A stretch of 64,000 bases of DNA from Devosia ginsengisoli (GCF_007859655.1 NZ_CP042304.1:2170001-2234000); one strand, 5' to 3'. Positions 18,865 to 29,149 are shown, counted from the stretch's first letter. Notes: generated by a model from the sequence alone, not told the origin. Program-made: numbers and translations.

Positions 18865-19029
18865 AGTGTAAAGCCGATTCCCGGCGCCTCACGAATTTTT
18901 TCGACATTCGAATATTAACGTAAATCCACGTTTCAGGGCGATTGCGGCTGCGTGACGCGGCGGCTATTATGCTTTTGCCTGTTAAGGTACGTACCCGGAA
19001 AGATCGCGAAGCGACGCAGGAACGACAAA

Positions 19030-19042
19030 GGTATCAGATACC
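19030..19042. promoter_or_regulatory. GntR operator GGTATCAGATACC
   Basis: A perfect 6+1+6 palindrome ending 11 nt before the gntR GTG start. It therefore overlaps the ribosome-binding region and suits autorepression. Confidence 0.65.
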
Positions 19043-19053
19043 TTGGAGGAAAC

Positions 19054-19827
19054 GTGACCCCATCGGATGGAGCCCCACGCCCCGATCAACCGACCGCCGC
19101 CATGGCGGTTGCCGAGGCGCTTGCCCGCCATATCCTGGGCGAGCTAGCCCCCGGCTCTACCTTGCCCAGCGAGGCCGAACTGGCCAGCCAATACGACGTC
19201 AGCCGCCTCACCATCCGCGAGGCGGTGAAGCTCCTCGAAGGGCGCGGCCTGCTCGCCATTGCCCGCGGCCGCAAGGCCGTGGTGCGCGAGCCCGACGGCG
19301 CCGCCTTCGCCGATTTCCTGACCTCGGTCATCCGATACGATTCCAAGGGCCTGTTCGATCTCGTCGAGGTCCGCCTGTCCCTCGAAGTGCAGTCGGCGAC
19401 CCTCGCCGCCAAGCGCGCCACCCGCGCCGGCATCGCCGCCATCGAGAGCGAATTGCAGGGCATGCGCGACACGGTCGGCATTCGCGGCGAGCCCATGACC
19501 CACGAGCAGGAACTGGGCTTCCACACCCACGATGTCGGCTTCCACGAAGCCGTGGCCCTGGCCAGCGGCAACCGCGTCATGGGCTTCCTCTTCGAGGCCA
19601 TGGCCCAGCCCTTGCGCGAAGGCTTCTTCATCAGTCGCCGCGGCCACGAGCAGCGCGGCCACAGCCTGCATGACACGATCGAGGCCCATCAGCGCATTCT
19701 CGACTGCATCAAGGCTGGCAATGGCCGCGCCGCCGGCGAAGCCATGCGTCTCCACCTCAAGGATACCGAGCGCGACATCCGCGTCGCCCTGAGCCAGCTC
19801 GCCCACCGCCCAGGCCCGCGCATCTGA
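19054..19827 (+). CDS. GntR family regulator, FadR/FCD type
   Basis: 257 aa from a GTG at 19054, supported by TTGGAGGAAAC; the frame is open further upstream without a ribosome site. The N-terminal winged helix (LAPGSTLPSEAELASQYDVS, LTIREAVKLLEGRGLL) is followed by an all-helical FCD domain with metal-ligand-like His residues (HTHDVGFHEAVALASGN). It is divergent from chvE and probably regulates that sugar importer in response to a sugar or sugar acid. An operator lies directly upstream. Confidence 0.88.
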   Translation: MTPSDGAPRPDQPTAAMAVAEALARHILGELAPGSTLPSEAELASQYDVSRLTIREAVKLLEGRGLLAIARGRKAVVREPDGAAFADFLTSVIRYDSKGLFDLVEVRLSLEVQSATLAAKRATRAGIAAIESELQGMRDTVGIRGEPMTHEQELGFHTHDVGFHEAVALASGNRVMGFLFEAMAQPLREGFFISRRGHEQRGHSLHDTIEAHQRILDCIKAGNGRAAGEAMRLHLKDTERDIRVALSQLAHRPGPRI

Positions 19828-19891
19828 GAAACGCCTTGCGACATCGCTCGCCTTAGCCGAATAATCCGCCGCGAATTTCGTGGACGGGCCA

Positions 19892-20850
19892 ATGGCGCAG
19901 AGAATCGACACTTCGATCAACCGGCTGGACGACGCCGCCCGCGCCGGCTGGCTCTATTACGTCGCCGGCAATACCCAGGAAGAGATCGCCGCCAAGCTCG
20001 GCATCTCGCGCCAGTCCGCCCAGCGTCTCGTCTCGCTCTCGGTCAGCGAGGGCCTGATCAAGGTTCGCCTCGATCACCCCATCGGCCGCTGTATGGATCT
20101 CGCCAGCCAGCTCGCCAGCCGTTTCGGCCTCGACCTGGTCGAAGTCGTGCCCTCCGACCCATCGAGCCAATCCACCACCATCGGCCTCGCCGAAGCCACC
20201 GCCGCCGAAATCGAACGCTGGCTCAAGCGCACCGACCCCATCACCATGGCCATCGGCACCGGCCGCACGCTCAAGGCGGCGGTCGAACAGCTCATGCCCA
20301 TGGATTGCCCGCATCACAAGGTCGTCTCGCTCACCGGCAATATCGCCCCCGACGGCTCGGCCGCCTATTACAACGTCATCTTCAACGTCGCCGACGCCGT
20401 GAAGGCCCGGAGCTTCCCCATGCCCCTGCCGGTCATCGCCTCCTCGGCCCGCGAGCGCGAATTGCTGCACGCCCAGCCCATGATCCGCGAAACCCTGGCA
20501 CTCGCCGCCCAGGCCGACGTGACCTTTGTCGGCATCGGCGATATCGGCCCCGACGCCCCGCTCTACCTCGACGGCTTCATCACCGATGCCGAACTCAAGG
20601 CGCTGCAAAGGCCGGCGCCGTCGGCGAGATTTGCGGCTGGAGCTTCGATGCCGATGGCAGGATGATCGACGGCCCCACCAATGATCGCGTCGCCTCGGCC
20701 CCGATTCCCTCCCGCGAAAGCTCGCTTGTCGTGGCAATCGCCATGGGCAAGCGTAAATTGCCCGGCATTCGTGCCGCGCTTAATCGCCGTCTGGCCAATG
20801 GCCTCATCACCGATGAGCGCACTGCCGAAGGCCTGCTGCAGATTTCGTAA
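19892..20850 (+). pseudogene. SorC/DeoR-type sugar-binding regulator, apparent -1 frameshift near 20608
   Basis: The first ~239 residues start MAQRIDTSINRLDDAARAGW; the HTH is NTQEEIAAKLGISRQSAQRL and the sugar-binding domain carries TMAIGTGRTLKAAVEQLMPM. They read in one frame that ends prematurely at 20665. After GCGCTGCAAAGGCC (20601-20613) the family's conserved end (KAGAVGEICGWSFDADGRMI, then NDRVASAPIP and RRLANGLITDERTAEGLL) continues in the -1 frame to 20850. Restoring one A (CAAAAGG) gives LQKAGAVGE and a normal ~319-aa protein. It precedes the polyol operon and is presumably its regulator. It is either an error or a recently broken gene. Confidence 0.82.
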
Positions 20851-20930
20851 TCCATTGATCCGATTACGATAAAATCCACCCGAAATCGATTTCCACCCTG
20901 TGTGCATCCACCGATGCGCGCATACCCCGC

Positions 20931-20980
20931 TTGACTCTGCTGCATGAGTTGTGAACATTTGCCCATCGCCGGAACAAATG
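20931..20980 (+). promoter_or_regulatory. promoter/operator region of polyol operon (candidate)
   Basis: A -35-like TTGACT (20931-20936) is followed by an inverted repeat CATTTG-N13-CAAATG (20956-20980) with GAAC flanks, resembling a spaced sugar-regulator site. Upstream of the smoE-like start; the assignment to the SorC protein is inference. Confidence 0.4.
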
Positions 20981-21007
20981 CCCGTTTCGGTTACTGGGAG
21001 GTATTTG

Positions 21008-22318
21008 ATGAAACTGACACCCATTCTCGTGGGCGCCTTCACCCTTGCGCTGGCGGCTTCCGCTTCGGCGCAGACGATCACCATCGCCACGGTCAACAAT
21101 GGCGACATGATCCGCATGCAGGGTCTGTCCGACGCTTTCACGGCCGATACCGGCATCGAACTCAATTGGGTCGTGCTGGAAGAAAACACGCTGCGCCAGA
21201 ACGTCACCACCGACATCGCCACCAATGGCGGCCAGTATGACGTGATGACGATCGGCACCTACGAAGTGCCGATCTGGGCCAAGCAGGACTGGCTGGTGCC
21301 GCTCGACGCGCTGAGCAGCGACGCCGACTATGACGTCGATGACCTGCTGCCGCCCATCCGCGACGGCCTTTCCGTCGATGGCAAGCTCTATGCCGCGCCC
21401 TTCTACGGCGAAAGCTCCTTCATCATGTATCGCAAGGACCTGATGGAAAAAGCCGGCCTTACCATGCCGGAAGCCCCCACCTGGGAATTCATCGGCGAAG
21501 CCGCCCGCGCCATGACCGACCGCGCCAATGACATCAACGGCATCTGCCTGCGCGGCAAGGCCGGCTGGGGCGAGAACATGGCTTTCCTGACCGCCATGTC
21601 CAACTCCTTCGGCGCCCGCTGGTTCGATGAAAACTGGCAGCCCCAGTTCAATTCGCCCGAATGGAAGTCGACCCTCGATACCTATCTGGGCCTGATGGCC
21701 GATGCCGGTCCCGCCGGTGCCTCGTCCAACGGCTTCAACGAAAACCTGACCCTGTTCCAGCAGGGCAAGTGCGGCATGTGGATCGACGCCACCGTCGCCG
21801 CCTCTTTCGTCACCAACCCCGCCGATTCCTCCGTCGCCGACCAGGTCGGCTTTGCCCTGGCGCCCGATAACGGCCTGGGCAAGCGCGGCAACTGGCTCTG
21901 GGCCTGGTCGCTGGGCATTCCCAAGAGCTCCCAGCAGCAGGATGCAGCCGCGTCCTTCATCAAGTGGGCCACCGACAAGGCCTATCTCGAAACCGTCGCC
22001 GCGCAGGATGGCTGGGCCAACGTACCCCCCGGCACTCGTATCTCGCTCTACGAGAATCCGGAATACCAGGCCGCTGCGCCCTTCGCGGAAATGACCATGG
22101 GCTCGATCTACGCTGCAGACCCGACCCATCCCACGGTCGATCCGGTGCCCTATGTCGGCGTGCAGTTCGTCGCCATTCCCGAGTTTGCCGGCATTGCCAC
22201 CAATGTGGGCCAGCTCTTCTCGGCGGCTTTGGCCGGCCAGATGTCGGCCGACGACGCCCTGGCCCAGGCTCAGGACGCCACCACCCGCGACATGACCCGC
22301 GCCGGTTACATCAAGTAA
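21008..22318 (+). CDS. smoE: polyol ABC transporter substrate-binding protein (SmoE-like)
   Basis: 436 aa from the ATG at 21008, with GGGAGG upstream. Signal peptide MKLTPILVGAFTLALAASASA. Family-1 sugar-binding protein with YDVMTIGTYEVPIWAKQDWL, FYGESSFIMYRKDLMEKAGL and GICLRGKAGWGENMAF, typical of sorbitol/mannitol-binding SmoE proteins. It is the first structural gene of a six-gene polyol operon. Strong stem-loops follow its stop, which would favour its high expression. Confidence 0.87.
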   Translation: MKLTPILVGAFTLALAASASAQTITIATVNNGDMIRMQGLSDAFTADTGIELNWVVLEENTLRQNVTTDIATNGGQYDVMTIGTYEVPIWAKQDWLVPLDALSSDADYDVDDLLPPIRDGLSVDGKLYAAPFYGESSFIMYRKDLMEKAGLTMPEAPTWEFIGEAARAMTDRANDINGICLRGKAGWGENMAFLTAMSNSFGARWFDENWQPQFNSPEWKSTLDTYLGLMADAGPAGASSNGFNENLTLFQQGKCGMWIDATVAASFVTNPADSSVADQVGFALAPDNGLGKRGNWLWAWSLGIPKSSQQQDAAASFIKWATDKAYLETVAAQDGWANVPPGTRISLYENPEYQAAAPFAEMTMGSIYAADPTHPTVDPVPYVGVQFVAIPEFAGIATNVGQLFSAALAGQMSADDALAQAQDATTRDMTRAGYIK

Positions 22319-22341
22319 GTCTCTCCTCCTCCGAGGAACTC

Positions 22342-22373
22342 CTGCGGCCGGGCGCTCCGGCGCCTGGCCGCAG
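22342..22373 (+). terminator. stem-loop after smoE (attenuator or mRNA stabiliser)
   Basis: CTGCGGCC (22342-22349) pairs with GGCCGCAG (22366-22373) around an inner GGCGC hairpin, 24 nt after the stop codon. It lacks a long U tract, so partial termination or 3'-end protection is likely. Confidence 0.55.
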
Positions 22374-22436
22374 CCTTTCGCCTTCGGACGCGCTGCCGGT
22401 CGTTTAAGTCCTCCCGCAACCTGTCCCAAACCGGAG

Positions 22437-22476
22437 CCGCCCGGTCAAAGGTCCCCTCTGGAGACCGGGCGGTTTC
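22437..22476 (+). terminator. second stem-loop in smoE-smoF gap
   Basis: CCGCCCGGTC (22437-22446) and GACCGGGCGG (22463-22472) form a perfect 10-bp stem followed by TTTC. It probably reduces transcription into the permease genes. Confidence 0.6.
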
Positions 22477-22480
22477 ACCC

Positions 22481-22592
22481 ATGAGACCTCATGGTGAGCT
22501 TGTCGAACCGCGAGGTCGGGCGCACTGATCGAGCCACGACCTCTTCCTTCGACTGGTGTGCCTGTCGAACCATCAGGATGAGGCCGACTGCA
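22481..22592. repeat. CCTCATGGTGAGCTTGTCGA-type dispersed repeat
   Basis: Contains GACCTCATGGTGAGCTTGTC with CGAACCGCGAGGTCG and an inverted partner (CACGACCTCTTCCTTCGACT ... TGTCGAACCATCAGGATGAG). This is the type of dispersed palindrome common in alphaproteobacterial intergenic DNA. Confidence 0.6.
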
Positions 22593-22627
22593 AGATCACC
22601 GGATCAACCGGTTTTGGGGAGATCAAG

Positions 22628-23500
22628 ATGGCCACCGCACAGACCCGCACCTTGTCCCGCGTCATGATGGCGCCAGCCGTCATCGTGCTGCTGATCTGGA
22701 TGATCGTGCCGCTGGTCATGACCCTGTGGTTCTCCTTCCAGAACTACAGCCTCATCAACCCCATGATGACCGGCTTCGCCGGCTGGGGAAATTACCTCTA
22801 CGTCATCGGCGACCCCAGCTTCACCCAGTCCCTCATCAACACATTGATCCTGGTCGGCGGCGTGCTGATCATCACCATCGTGGGCGGCACATTGCTGGCG
22901 CTGTTGCTCGATCAGCCCATCTGGGGCCAGGGCATCCTGCGCATCATCGTCATCTCGCCCTTCTTCGTCATGCCGCCCGTCGCGGCGCTGATCTGGAAGA
23001 ACGGCTTCATGCATCCCGGCTACGGCATGCTCGGGCATTTGTGGAAGGCCTTCGGCCTGCAGCCGGTCGACTGGTTCAACCAGTATCCGCTGTTCTCGGT
23101 CATCGTCATCGTCGCCTGGCAATGGCTGCCCTTCGCGACCCTGATCCTGCTCACCGCCCTGCAGTCGCTCTCCGAGGAGCAGCGCGAGGCCGCCGAGATG
23201 GATGGCGCCAATGCCATCAACCGCTTCTACTACATCATCATGCCGCACATGGCCCGCTCGATCACCATCGTGATCCTGATCCAGACCATCTTCCTGCTCG
23301 GCATCTTCGCTGAAATCCGCGTCACGACAGGCGGCGGCCCCGGCTATGCCTCGACCAACATCGCCTTCCTCGTCTTCCGCACCGGCATCTTGTCCAACGA
23401 CATCGGCGCCGGCTCGGCCGGCGGCGTCGTCGCCGTCATCATCGCCAACATCGTCGCCATCTTCCTGATGCGCGCCGTGGGGAAGAACCTCGATGCGTGA
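22628..23500 (+). CDS. smoF: polyol ABC transporter permease (SmoF-like)
   Basis: 290 aa from the ATG at 22628, with GGGGAGA upstream. Six hydrophobic helices of the MalF-type sugar permease family; EAA loop EEQREAAEMDGANAINRFYY (about residue 196 on). TTGGGPGYASTNIAFLVF is characteristic of SmoF/polyol permeases. Partner of the permease at 23676. Confidence 0.9.
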   Translation: MATAQTRTLSRVMMAPAVIVLLIWMIVPLVMTLWFSFQNYSLINPMMTGFAGWGNYLYVIGDPSFTQSLINTLILVGGVLIITIVGGTLLALLLDQPIWGQGILRIIVISPFFVMPPVAALIWKNGFMHPGYGMLGHLWKAFGLQPVDWFNQYPLFSVIVIVAWQWLPFATLILLTALQSLSEEQREAAEMDGANAINRFYYIIMPHMARSITIVILIQTIFLLGIFAEIRVTTGGGPGYASTNIAFLVFRTGILSNDIGAGSAGGVVAVIIANIVAIFLMRAVGKNLDA

Positions 23501-23510
23501 GCTTGCGAAA

Positions 23511-23636
23511 CACCCCCACCCTCATTCCCTCCCCACAAGGGGGAGGGAAGCCTGGCCAGTGATTGGTCGGACATTGTGCACGCCGGTGGTGCAGTCGTCT
23601 CCCTCCCCCTTGTGGGGAGGGATCAAGGGTGGGGGT
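23511..23636. repeat. CCCTCCCC-type palindromic repeat inside polyol operon
   Basis: Left arm CACCCCCACCCTCATTCCCT with CCCCACAAGGGGGAGGGA, right arm CCCTCCCCCTTGTGGGGAGG with GATCAAGGGTGGGGGT. The two halves are inverted copies of the same module, so the whole can fold into a long hairpin between the two permease genes. Confidence 0.75.
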
Positions 23637-23675
23637 TCTCTCCACATACTCAAAACCTCGGCGGAGAAGCACTAA

Positions 23676-24506
23676 ATGGCCCGCACCGTCCCCGCCTCCA
23701 CCCGCATCGGCTTCACCGCTCTTGCCTGGCTCATCGCGCTCCTGCTGTTCTCGCCCATCCTCTGGGTGCTGCTGACCGCCTTCAAGACCGAGGCCGAGGC
23801 CATTGCCGCCTCGCCCACCTTCTTGCCGCAGAATTTCACGCTGGAGAATTTCGCCGCAGTCCAGGATCGCTCGGACTATTTCAAGCACGCCACCAATTCG
23901 ATCATCGTCTCGGTCGGCTCCACTCTGCTCGGCCTCGTCATCGGCATTCCCGCCGCCTGGGCCATGGCCTTTGCGCCGACAAAGCGCACCAAGGACGTCT
24001 TGATGTGGATGCTCTCCACCAAGATGATGCCCGCCGTCGGCGTGCTGATCCCGATCTACCTGATCTTCCGCGACCTGCGTCTGCTCGACACCGTGCATGG
24101 CCTGACGCTGATCATGACGCTGATCAACCTGCCCATCATCATCTGGATGCTCTACACCTACTTCAAGGAAATCCCGGTCGATATCCTGGAAGCCGCCCGC
24201 ATGGATGGCGCCGAGCTGTGGAACGAAATCGTCCACGTCCTCGTCCCCATGGCCGTACCCGGCATCGCCTCGACCCTGCTGCTCAACGTGATCCTGGCCT
24301 GGAACGAAGCCTTCTGGACCATCACCCTGACCTCGGGCCGCGCCGGCACGCTCACCGCCTTCATCAGCTCGTTCAGCTCCCCCCAGGGCCTGTTCCTCGC
24401 CAAGCTCTCGGCCGCCTCGCTCCTCGCCATCGCCCCGATCCTGCTCATGGGCTGGTTCAGCCAAAAACAGCTCGTCCGCGGCCTGACATTCGGTGCGGTG
24501 AAATGA
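23676..24506 (+). CDS. smoG: polyol ABC transporter permease (SmoG-like)
   Basis: 276 aa, six transmembrane helices, MalG-type permease. WAMAFAPTKRTKDVLMWMLS and STKMMPAVGVLIPIYLIFRD are family hallmarks; EAA loop DILEAARMDGAELWNEIVHV. It forms the channel together with the first permease. Confidence 0.9.
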   Translation: MARTVPASTRIGFTALAWLIALLLFSPILWVLLTAFKTEAEAIAASPTFLPQNFTLENFAAVQDRSDYFKHATNSIIVSVGSTLLGLVIGIPAAWAMAFAPTKRTKDVLMWMLSTKMMPAVGVLIPIYLIFRDLRLLDTVHGLTLIMTLINLPIIIWMLYTYFKEIPVDILEAARMDGAELWNEIVHVLVPMAVPGIASTLLLNVILAWNEAFWTITLTSGRAGTLTAFISSFSSPQGLFLAKLSAASLLAIAPILLMGWFSQKQLVRGLTFGAVK

Positions 24507-24521
24507 CTTTGTGCTCGTGGT

Positions 24522-24628
24522 CCCACCCCACCCTCAATCCCTCCCCATCGAGGGGAGAGAAGCGCCAGCTCCGGCGTCAGTGTTCATCGCCTCCCTCCCC
24601 CTTGTGGGGAGGGATTGAGGGTGGGGGT
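24522..24628. repeat. CCCTCCCC-type palindromic repeat inside polyol operon
   Basis: CCCACCCCACCCTCAATCCC, CTCCCCATCGAGGGGAGAGA ... CCCTCCCCCTTGTGGGGAGG, GATTGAGGGTGGGGGT: inverted modules, as at 23511 and 51244. Confidence 0.75.
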
Positions 24629-24680
24629 GATCTCTCCACCAGCACCATGTCCGTTCTGCAAAGCTAAAGGACCACTGAAA

Positions 24681-25685
<1,005 letters not shown>

Positions 25686-25717
25686 TCATGCTCCAGACCC
25701 AATCCATCGCTCTGCCT

Positions 25718-25861
25718 ACCCTCCCCCTTGAGGGGAGGGTAGCGCCGCTAGGCCTGAAAGGCCGTAGCAGAGCTAGGGAGGGGGTCGCTTATCCAGTGCG
25801 CCTCGGTTTCAAAGCCCACCGCACCACCCCCTCCCCGACCCTCCCCTCAAGGGGGAGGGAG
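25718..25861. repeat. CCCTCCCC-type palindromic repeat before dehydrogenase gene
   Basis: CTACCCTCCCCCTTGAGGGG, AGGGTAGCGCCGCTAGGCCT hairpin and GCTAGGGAGGGGGTC, then the inverted half ACCCCCTCCCCGACCCTCCC. Same composite form as 8731-8960. Confidence 0.72.
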
Positions 25862-25890
25862 GCCCATGCTGCGGCAGCGAGGACCAGACC

Positions 25891-27366
25891 ATGACCACCA
25901 AACTCTCCACCGCTGCCCTGCCCGCCATATCAACGGCGTCAGTCCCCGCCTATGACCGCAGCGGCCTGACCGTCGGCATCGTGCATTTCGGCGTGGGCAA
26001 TTTCCATCGCGCCCATCAGGCCGTCTATCTCGACGACCTCTTCGCCACCGGTTCCGACCACGATTGGGCTCTGGTCGGGGCCGGGGTGCGCGAGGCCGAC
26101 GAGGCCATGCGCCAGAAACTCAAGGCGCAGGATTGGCTGACCACCGTGGTCGAGCAGGAAGCCCATACCAGCGCCGCCCGCGTCACCGGCCCGATGATCG
26201 ACTACATCAGGCCCGGCGACAGCGCCGCCGTCATCGCCCGCCTGTTCGACCCCGCCATTCGCATCGTCTCGCTGACCATCACCGAGGGCGGCTACTACAT
26301 CGACCCGGCCAGCCAGAAATTCGATCCAGCCCATCCTGACATCACATGGGATGCCGCCAACATGGCCGCCCCGAAGACCGCCTTCGGCCTCATCCTCGCA
26401 GGCCTTGTCGCCCGCCGCGCCGCCGGCATCCCGCCCTTCACCGTCATGAGCTGCGACAACATTCCCGGCAATGGCCACGTCACGCAAAATGCCGTAGTCG
26501 GCCTCGCGCAATTGGTCGACCCTTCTCTCGCCCAATGGGTCCGCGACAACGTCGCCTTCCCCAATGGCATGGTCGACCGCATCACCCCCGCCACCTCGCC
26601 GCGCGAGATCGCGCTGCTCGCCGAGAATTTCGGCATCGACGACAATTGGCCGGTCTTCTGCGAGAGCTTCCGCCAATGGGTACTCGAGGACAATTTTCCC
26701 GCCGGCCGCCCGGCGCTGGAAAAGGTCGGCGTGCAATTCGTCAGCGACGTCGCGCCCTACGAGCACATGAAGATCCGCATCCTCAATGGCGGCCACGCCA
26801 CCATTGCCTACCCCGCCGGACTGATGGACATCCACTTCGTCCACGAGGCCATGGCCCATCCCCTCGTCTCGGCTTTCTTGAAGAAGGTCGAGCACGATGA
26901 GATCATCCCCATCGTGCCCCCCGTGCCCGATACCAATCTCGCCGACTATTTCGCCCTGTGTGAAAAACGGTTCGCCAATCCCAAGATCGGCGACACCGTC
27001 CGCAGGCTGGCGCTGGACGGCTCGAACCGGCAGCCGAAATTCATCATTCCATCCGCACTCGACCGCGCTCAACGTCAACAGTCCGTTAGCGGATTGTCAC
27101 TCGTGTCAGCGCTTTGGTGTCGCTATTGCTACGGCACATCAGACAGCGGCGCCGTCATCGAACCCAACGATCCAAGCTGGGATCGCCTCACCGCCCAAGC
27201 CAAACGCGCCAAGGCAAATCCCGCCGCCTGGCTCGAAATGACCGACATCTACGGCGACCTCGCGCAAAGCCCTGCCTTCATCGCCGCCTTCGCCAACGCC
27301 TTGAAAACCCTATGGGAGATCGGCACCGAGGCAACGCTGGAGCGCTATCTCGCCCACCGCCTCTAG
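25891..27366 (+). CDS. mannitol dehydrogenase family protein (polyol 2-dehydrogenase)
   Basis: 491 aa, the usual length for long-chain mannitol/fructuronate dehydrogenases. Rossmann start VGIVHFGVGNFHRAHQAVYL (28-47); conserved FPNGMVDRITPAT and KIRILNGGHATIAYPAGL. The NAD-dependent enzyme oxidises mannitol, arabitol or sorbitol to the ketose. It follows the importer genes and precedes the FGGY kinase, giving a logical import, oxidation, phosphorylation order. It is most like bacterial MtlK/Mtd; the exact polyol is unknown. Confidence 0.9.
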   Translation: MTTKLSTAALPAISTASVPAYDRSGLTVGIVHFGVGNFHRAHQAVYLDDLFATGSDHDWALVGAGVREADEAMRQKLKAQDWLTTVVEQEAHTSAARVTGPMIDYIRPGDSAAVIARLFDPAIRIVSLTITEGGYYIDPASQKFDPAHPDITWDAANMAAPKTAFGLILAGLVARRAAGIPPFTVMSCDNIPGNGHVTQNAVVGLAQLVDPSLAQWVRDNVAFPNGMVDRITPATSPREIALLAENFGIDDNWPVFCESFRQWVLEDNFPAGRPALEKVGVQFVSDVAPYEHMKIRILNGGHATIAYPAGLMDIHFVHEAMAHPLVSAFLKKVEHDEIIPIVPPVPDTNLADYFALCEKRFANPKIGDTVRRLALDGSNRQPKFIIPSALDRAQRQQSVSGLSLVSALWCRYCYGTSDSGAVIEPNDPSWDRLTAQAKRAKANPAAWLEMTDIYGDLAQSPAFIAAFANALKTLWEIGTEATLERYLAHRL

Positions 27367-27426
27367 CCACCTCACGCCCCTTCGGCTACCTTCGCGCCCG
27401 AACCGGGAAGAGGGCGCTCGATCTCT

Positions 27427-29016
27427 ATGCAAAGCCTCCTTGTGGCAGTGGACGTGGGCACGGGCAGTGCCCGGGCCGGCGTGCTGACCGCACAAGGTAA
27501 CCTGTTGGCACGGGCCGAATTTCCGATAGCCATGAACCGCCCTGACGCCAATCATGCCGAGCATGACAGCACCCAGATCTGGGCCGCCGTCTGCGCCGCC
27601 GTGCGCGAGGCCATGGCCAATGCCGGCGCCGATCCCGCTCATGTCGTCGGCCTCAGCTTCGACGCCACCTGCTCCCTCGTCGTCCGCGACCGCGATGGTC
27701 AGCCCGTCACCGTCTCCACCAATGGCGAAGACCGTTGGGATACCGTGGTCTGGCTCGATCACCGCGCCCTCGCCGAAGCCGAGGAATGCACCGCCACCGG
27801 CCATCTCGTCCTCGCCTATGCCGGCGGCGTCATGTCACCCGAGATGGAGGCGCCCAAGCTTATGTGGCTGAAACGCCATATGAAAAGCTCCTGGGATCGG
27901 GCCGGCATGATGTTCGACCTCGCCGATTTCCTCTCCTGGAAAGCCACCGGCTCGCTCGCCCGCAGCCAGTCCACCCTCACCTGCAAATGGACCTACCTGG
28001 CCCATACCGAAGCCGGCTGGCAGCCCGATTTCCTGGCCTCCGTAGGCCTCGAAGACCTGCTCGACAAGGCCGCCTTGCCCGCCAAAGCCAGCCCCGTCGG
28101 CACCGATCTCGGCCCGCTGACCGAAACAGCCGCCGCCGAACTCGGCCTCACCGCCGCCTGCCGCGTCGGCGCCGGCCTCATCGATGCCCATGCCGGCGCG
28201 CTGGGCGTGCTCGGCGCCTTCACCCACGATGTCGGCACCATCGACCGTCACCTGGCGCTGATCGCCGGCACCTCAAGCTGCGTCATGGCCCTCTCGGCCG
28301 AAGACCGCCCGACATCAGGGGTCTGGGGTCCCTATTTCGGCGCCGTCCTGCCCGGCGTCTGGCTCAACGAGGGCGGCCAGTCCGCCACCGGCGCCCTGCT
28401 CGATCACATCATCCGCTGGCACGGCGCGGGCGGAGAACCCACGACGGACATGCACCACGCCATCGCCCGGCGCATCATGGAACTGCGCCAGCGCGAGGGC
28501 CTGACGCTGGCCGATCGCCTGCATGTCCTGCCCGATTTCCATGGCAACCGCTCGCCGCTCGGCGACCCCTTCGCCCTCGGCGTCATCTCGGGCCTCACGC
28601 TCGACAGCGACTTCGACTCCCTCTGCCGCCTCTATTGGCGCACCGCAGTCTCCATCGCCCTTGGCGTCCGCCACATCCTCGAAACGCTGAACACCCGCGG
28701 CTATGCCATCGACACGCTCCACGTCACCGGCGGCCACACCAAGAATGCCGTGCTGATGGAACTCTATGCCGACGCCACCGGCTGCACCGTGGTCGAATCC
28801 TCGGCCAAGGACGCCACCCTGCTCGGCATGGCCATGGTCGCCGCCACCGCCGCGGGCCTCTATCCCAGCCTCGACGCCGCATGCCTTGCCATGCAGCAGG
28901 CAGGCAGCACCCGCGCCCCGGCGCCCGCCGCCCGTGCCCAGTTCGACAAGGACTATCGCATCTTCCTCGAAATGCTGCGCCAGCGGCAGGTCATCGACGA
29001 GATGGTTTCGCAATAG
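27427..29016 (+). CDS. FGGY-family carbohydrate (ribulokinase-type) kinase
   Basis: 529 aa. Phosphate-binding N-terminus VAVDVGTGSARAGVLTAQGN, FDATCSLVVRD, NEGGQSATGALLDHIIRWHG and TGGHTKNAVLMELYADATGC define the D-ribulokinase-like FGGY subfamily. It would phosphorylate the ketose made by the preceding dehydrogenase (for example D-ribulose or D-xylulose). It is the last gene of the polyol operon, 60 nt after the dehydrogenase. Confidence 0.88.
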   Translation: MQSLLVAVDVGTGSARAGVLTAQGNLLARAEFPIAMNRPDANHAEHDSTQIWAAVCAAVREAMANAGADPAHVVGLSFDATCSLVVRDRDGQPVTVSTNGEDRWDTVVWLDHRALAEAEECTATGHLVLAYAGGVMSPEMEAPKLMWLKRHMKSSWDRAGMMFDLADFLSWKATGSLARSQSTLTCKWTYLAHTEAGWQPDFLASVGLEDLLDKAALPAKASPVGTDLGPLTETAAAELGLTAACRVGAGLIDAHAGALGVLGAFTHDVGTIDRHLALIAGTSSCVMALSAEDRPTSGVWGPYFGAVLPGVWLNEGGQSATGALLDHIIRWHGAGGEPTTDMHHAIARRIMELRQREGLTLADRLHVLPDFHGNRSPLGDPFALGVISGLTLDSDFDSLCRLYWRTAVSIALGVRHILETLNTRGYAIDTLHVTGGHTKNAVLMELYADATGCTVVESSAKDATLLGMAMVAATAAGLYPSLDAACLAMQQAGSTRAPAPAARAQFDKDYRIFLEMLRQRQVIDEMVSQ

Positions 29017-29078
29017 CCAGCCATCGCTGGATTGCTCCTGGCTGAACAGGCCCCTCCATTTGTTTCATTTACCGCGAC

Positions 29079-29104
29079 GGAACCAAAGTTGATCAGCGCC
29101 CGTT
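29079..29104 (+). promoter_or_regulatory. EcfG-type promoter (GGAAC-N17-CGTT)
   Basis: GGAAC at 29079-29083 and CGTT at 29101-29104 with a 17-nt spacer, about 46 nt before the small membrane gene at 29150. Matches the alphaproteobacterial general-stress sigma consensus. Confidence 0.75.
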
Positions 29105-29149
29105 CTTTGGGCACGCGCAACATTGCGCAAGATCACGGCGGAGACGGAC

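Larger units (their letters stand above)
18608..19053. other. divergent intergenic region chvE / gntR
   Basis: No gene seen. It holds the long chvE leader, a GATAATCAGATACC sequence (18851-18864), an AT-rich block (18890-18925), the palindrome GGTACGTACC (18986-18995) and the gntR operator (19030-19042). Confidence 0.6.

Noticed and set aside
20862..21007. Rho-independent terminator or riboswitch before the polyol operon
   Set aside because: No stem with a U tract or known riboswitch core was found; the inverted repeat looks like a protein-binding site.
23511..23636. Possible CRISPR-like repeats
   Set aside because: Repeats are inverted, not direct with regular spacers; there are no cas genes.
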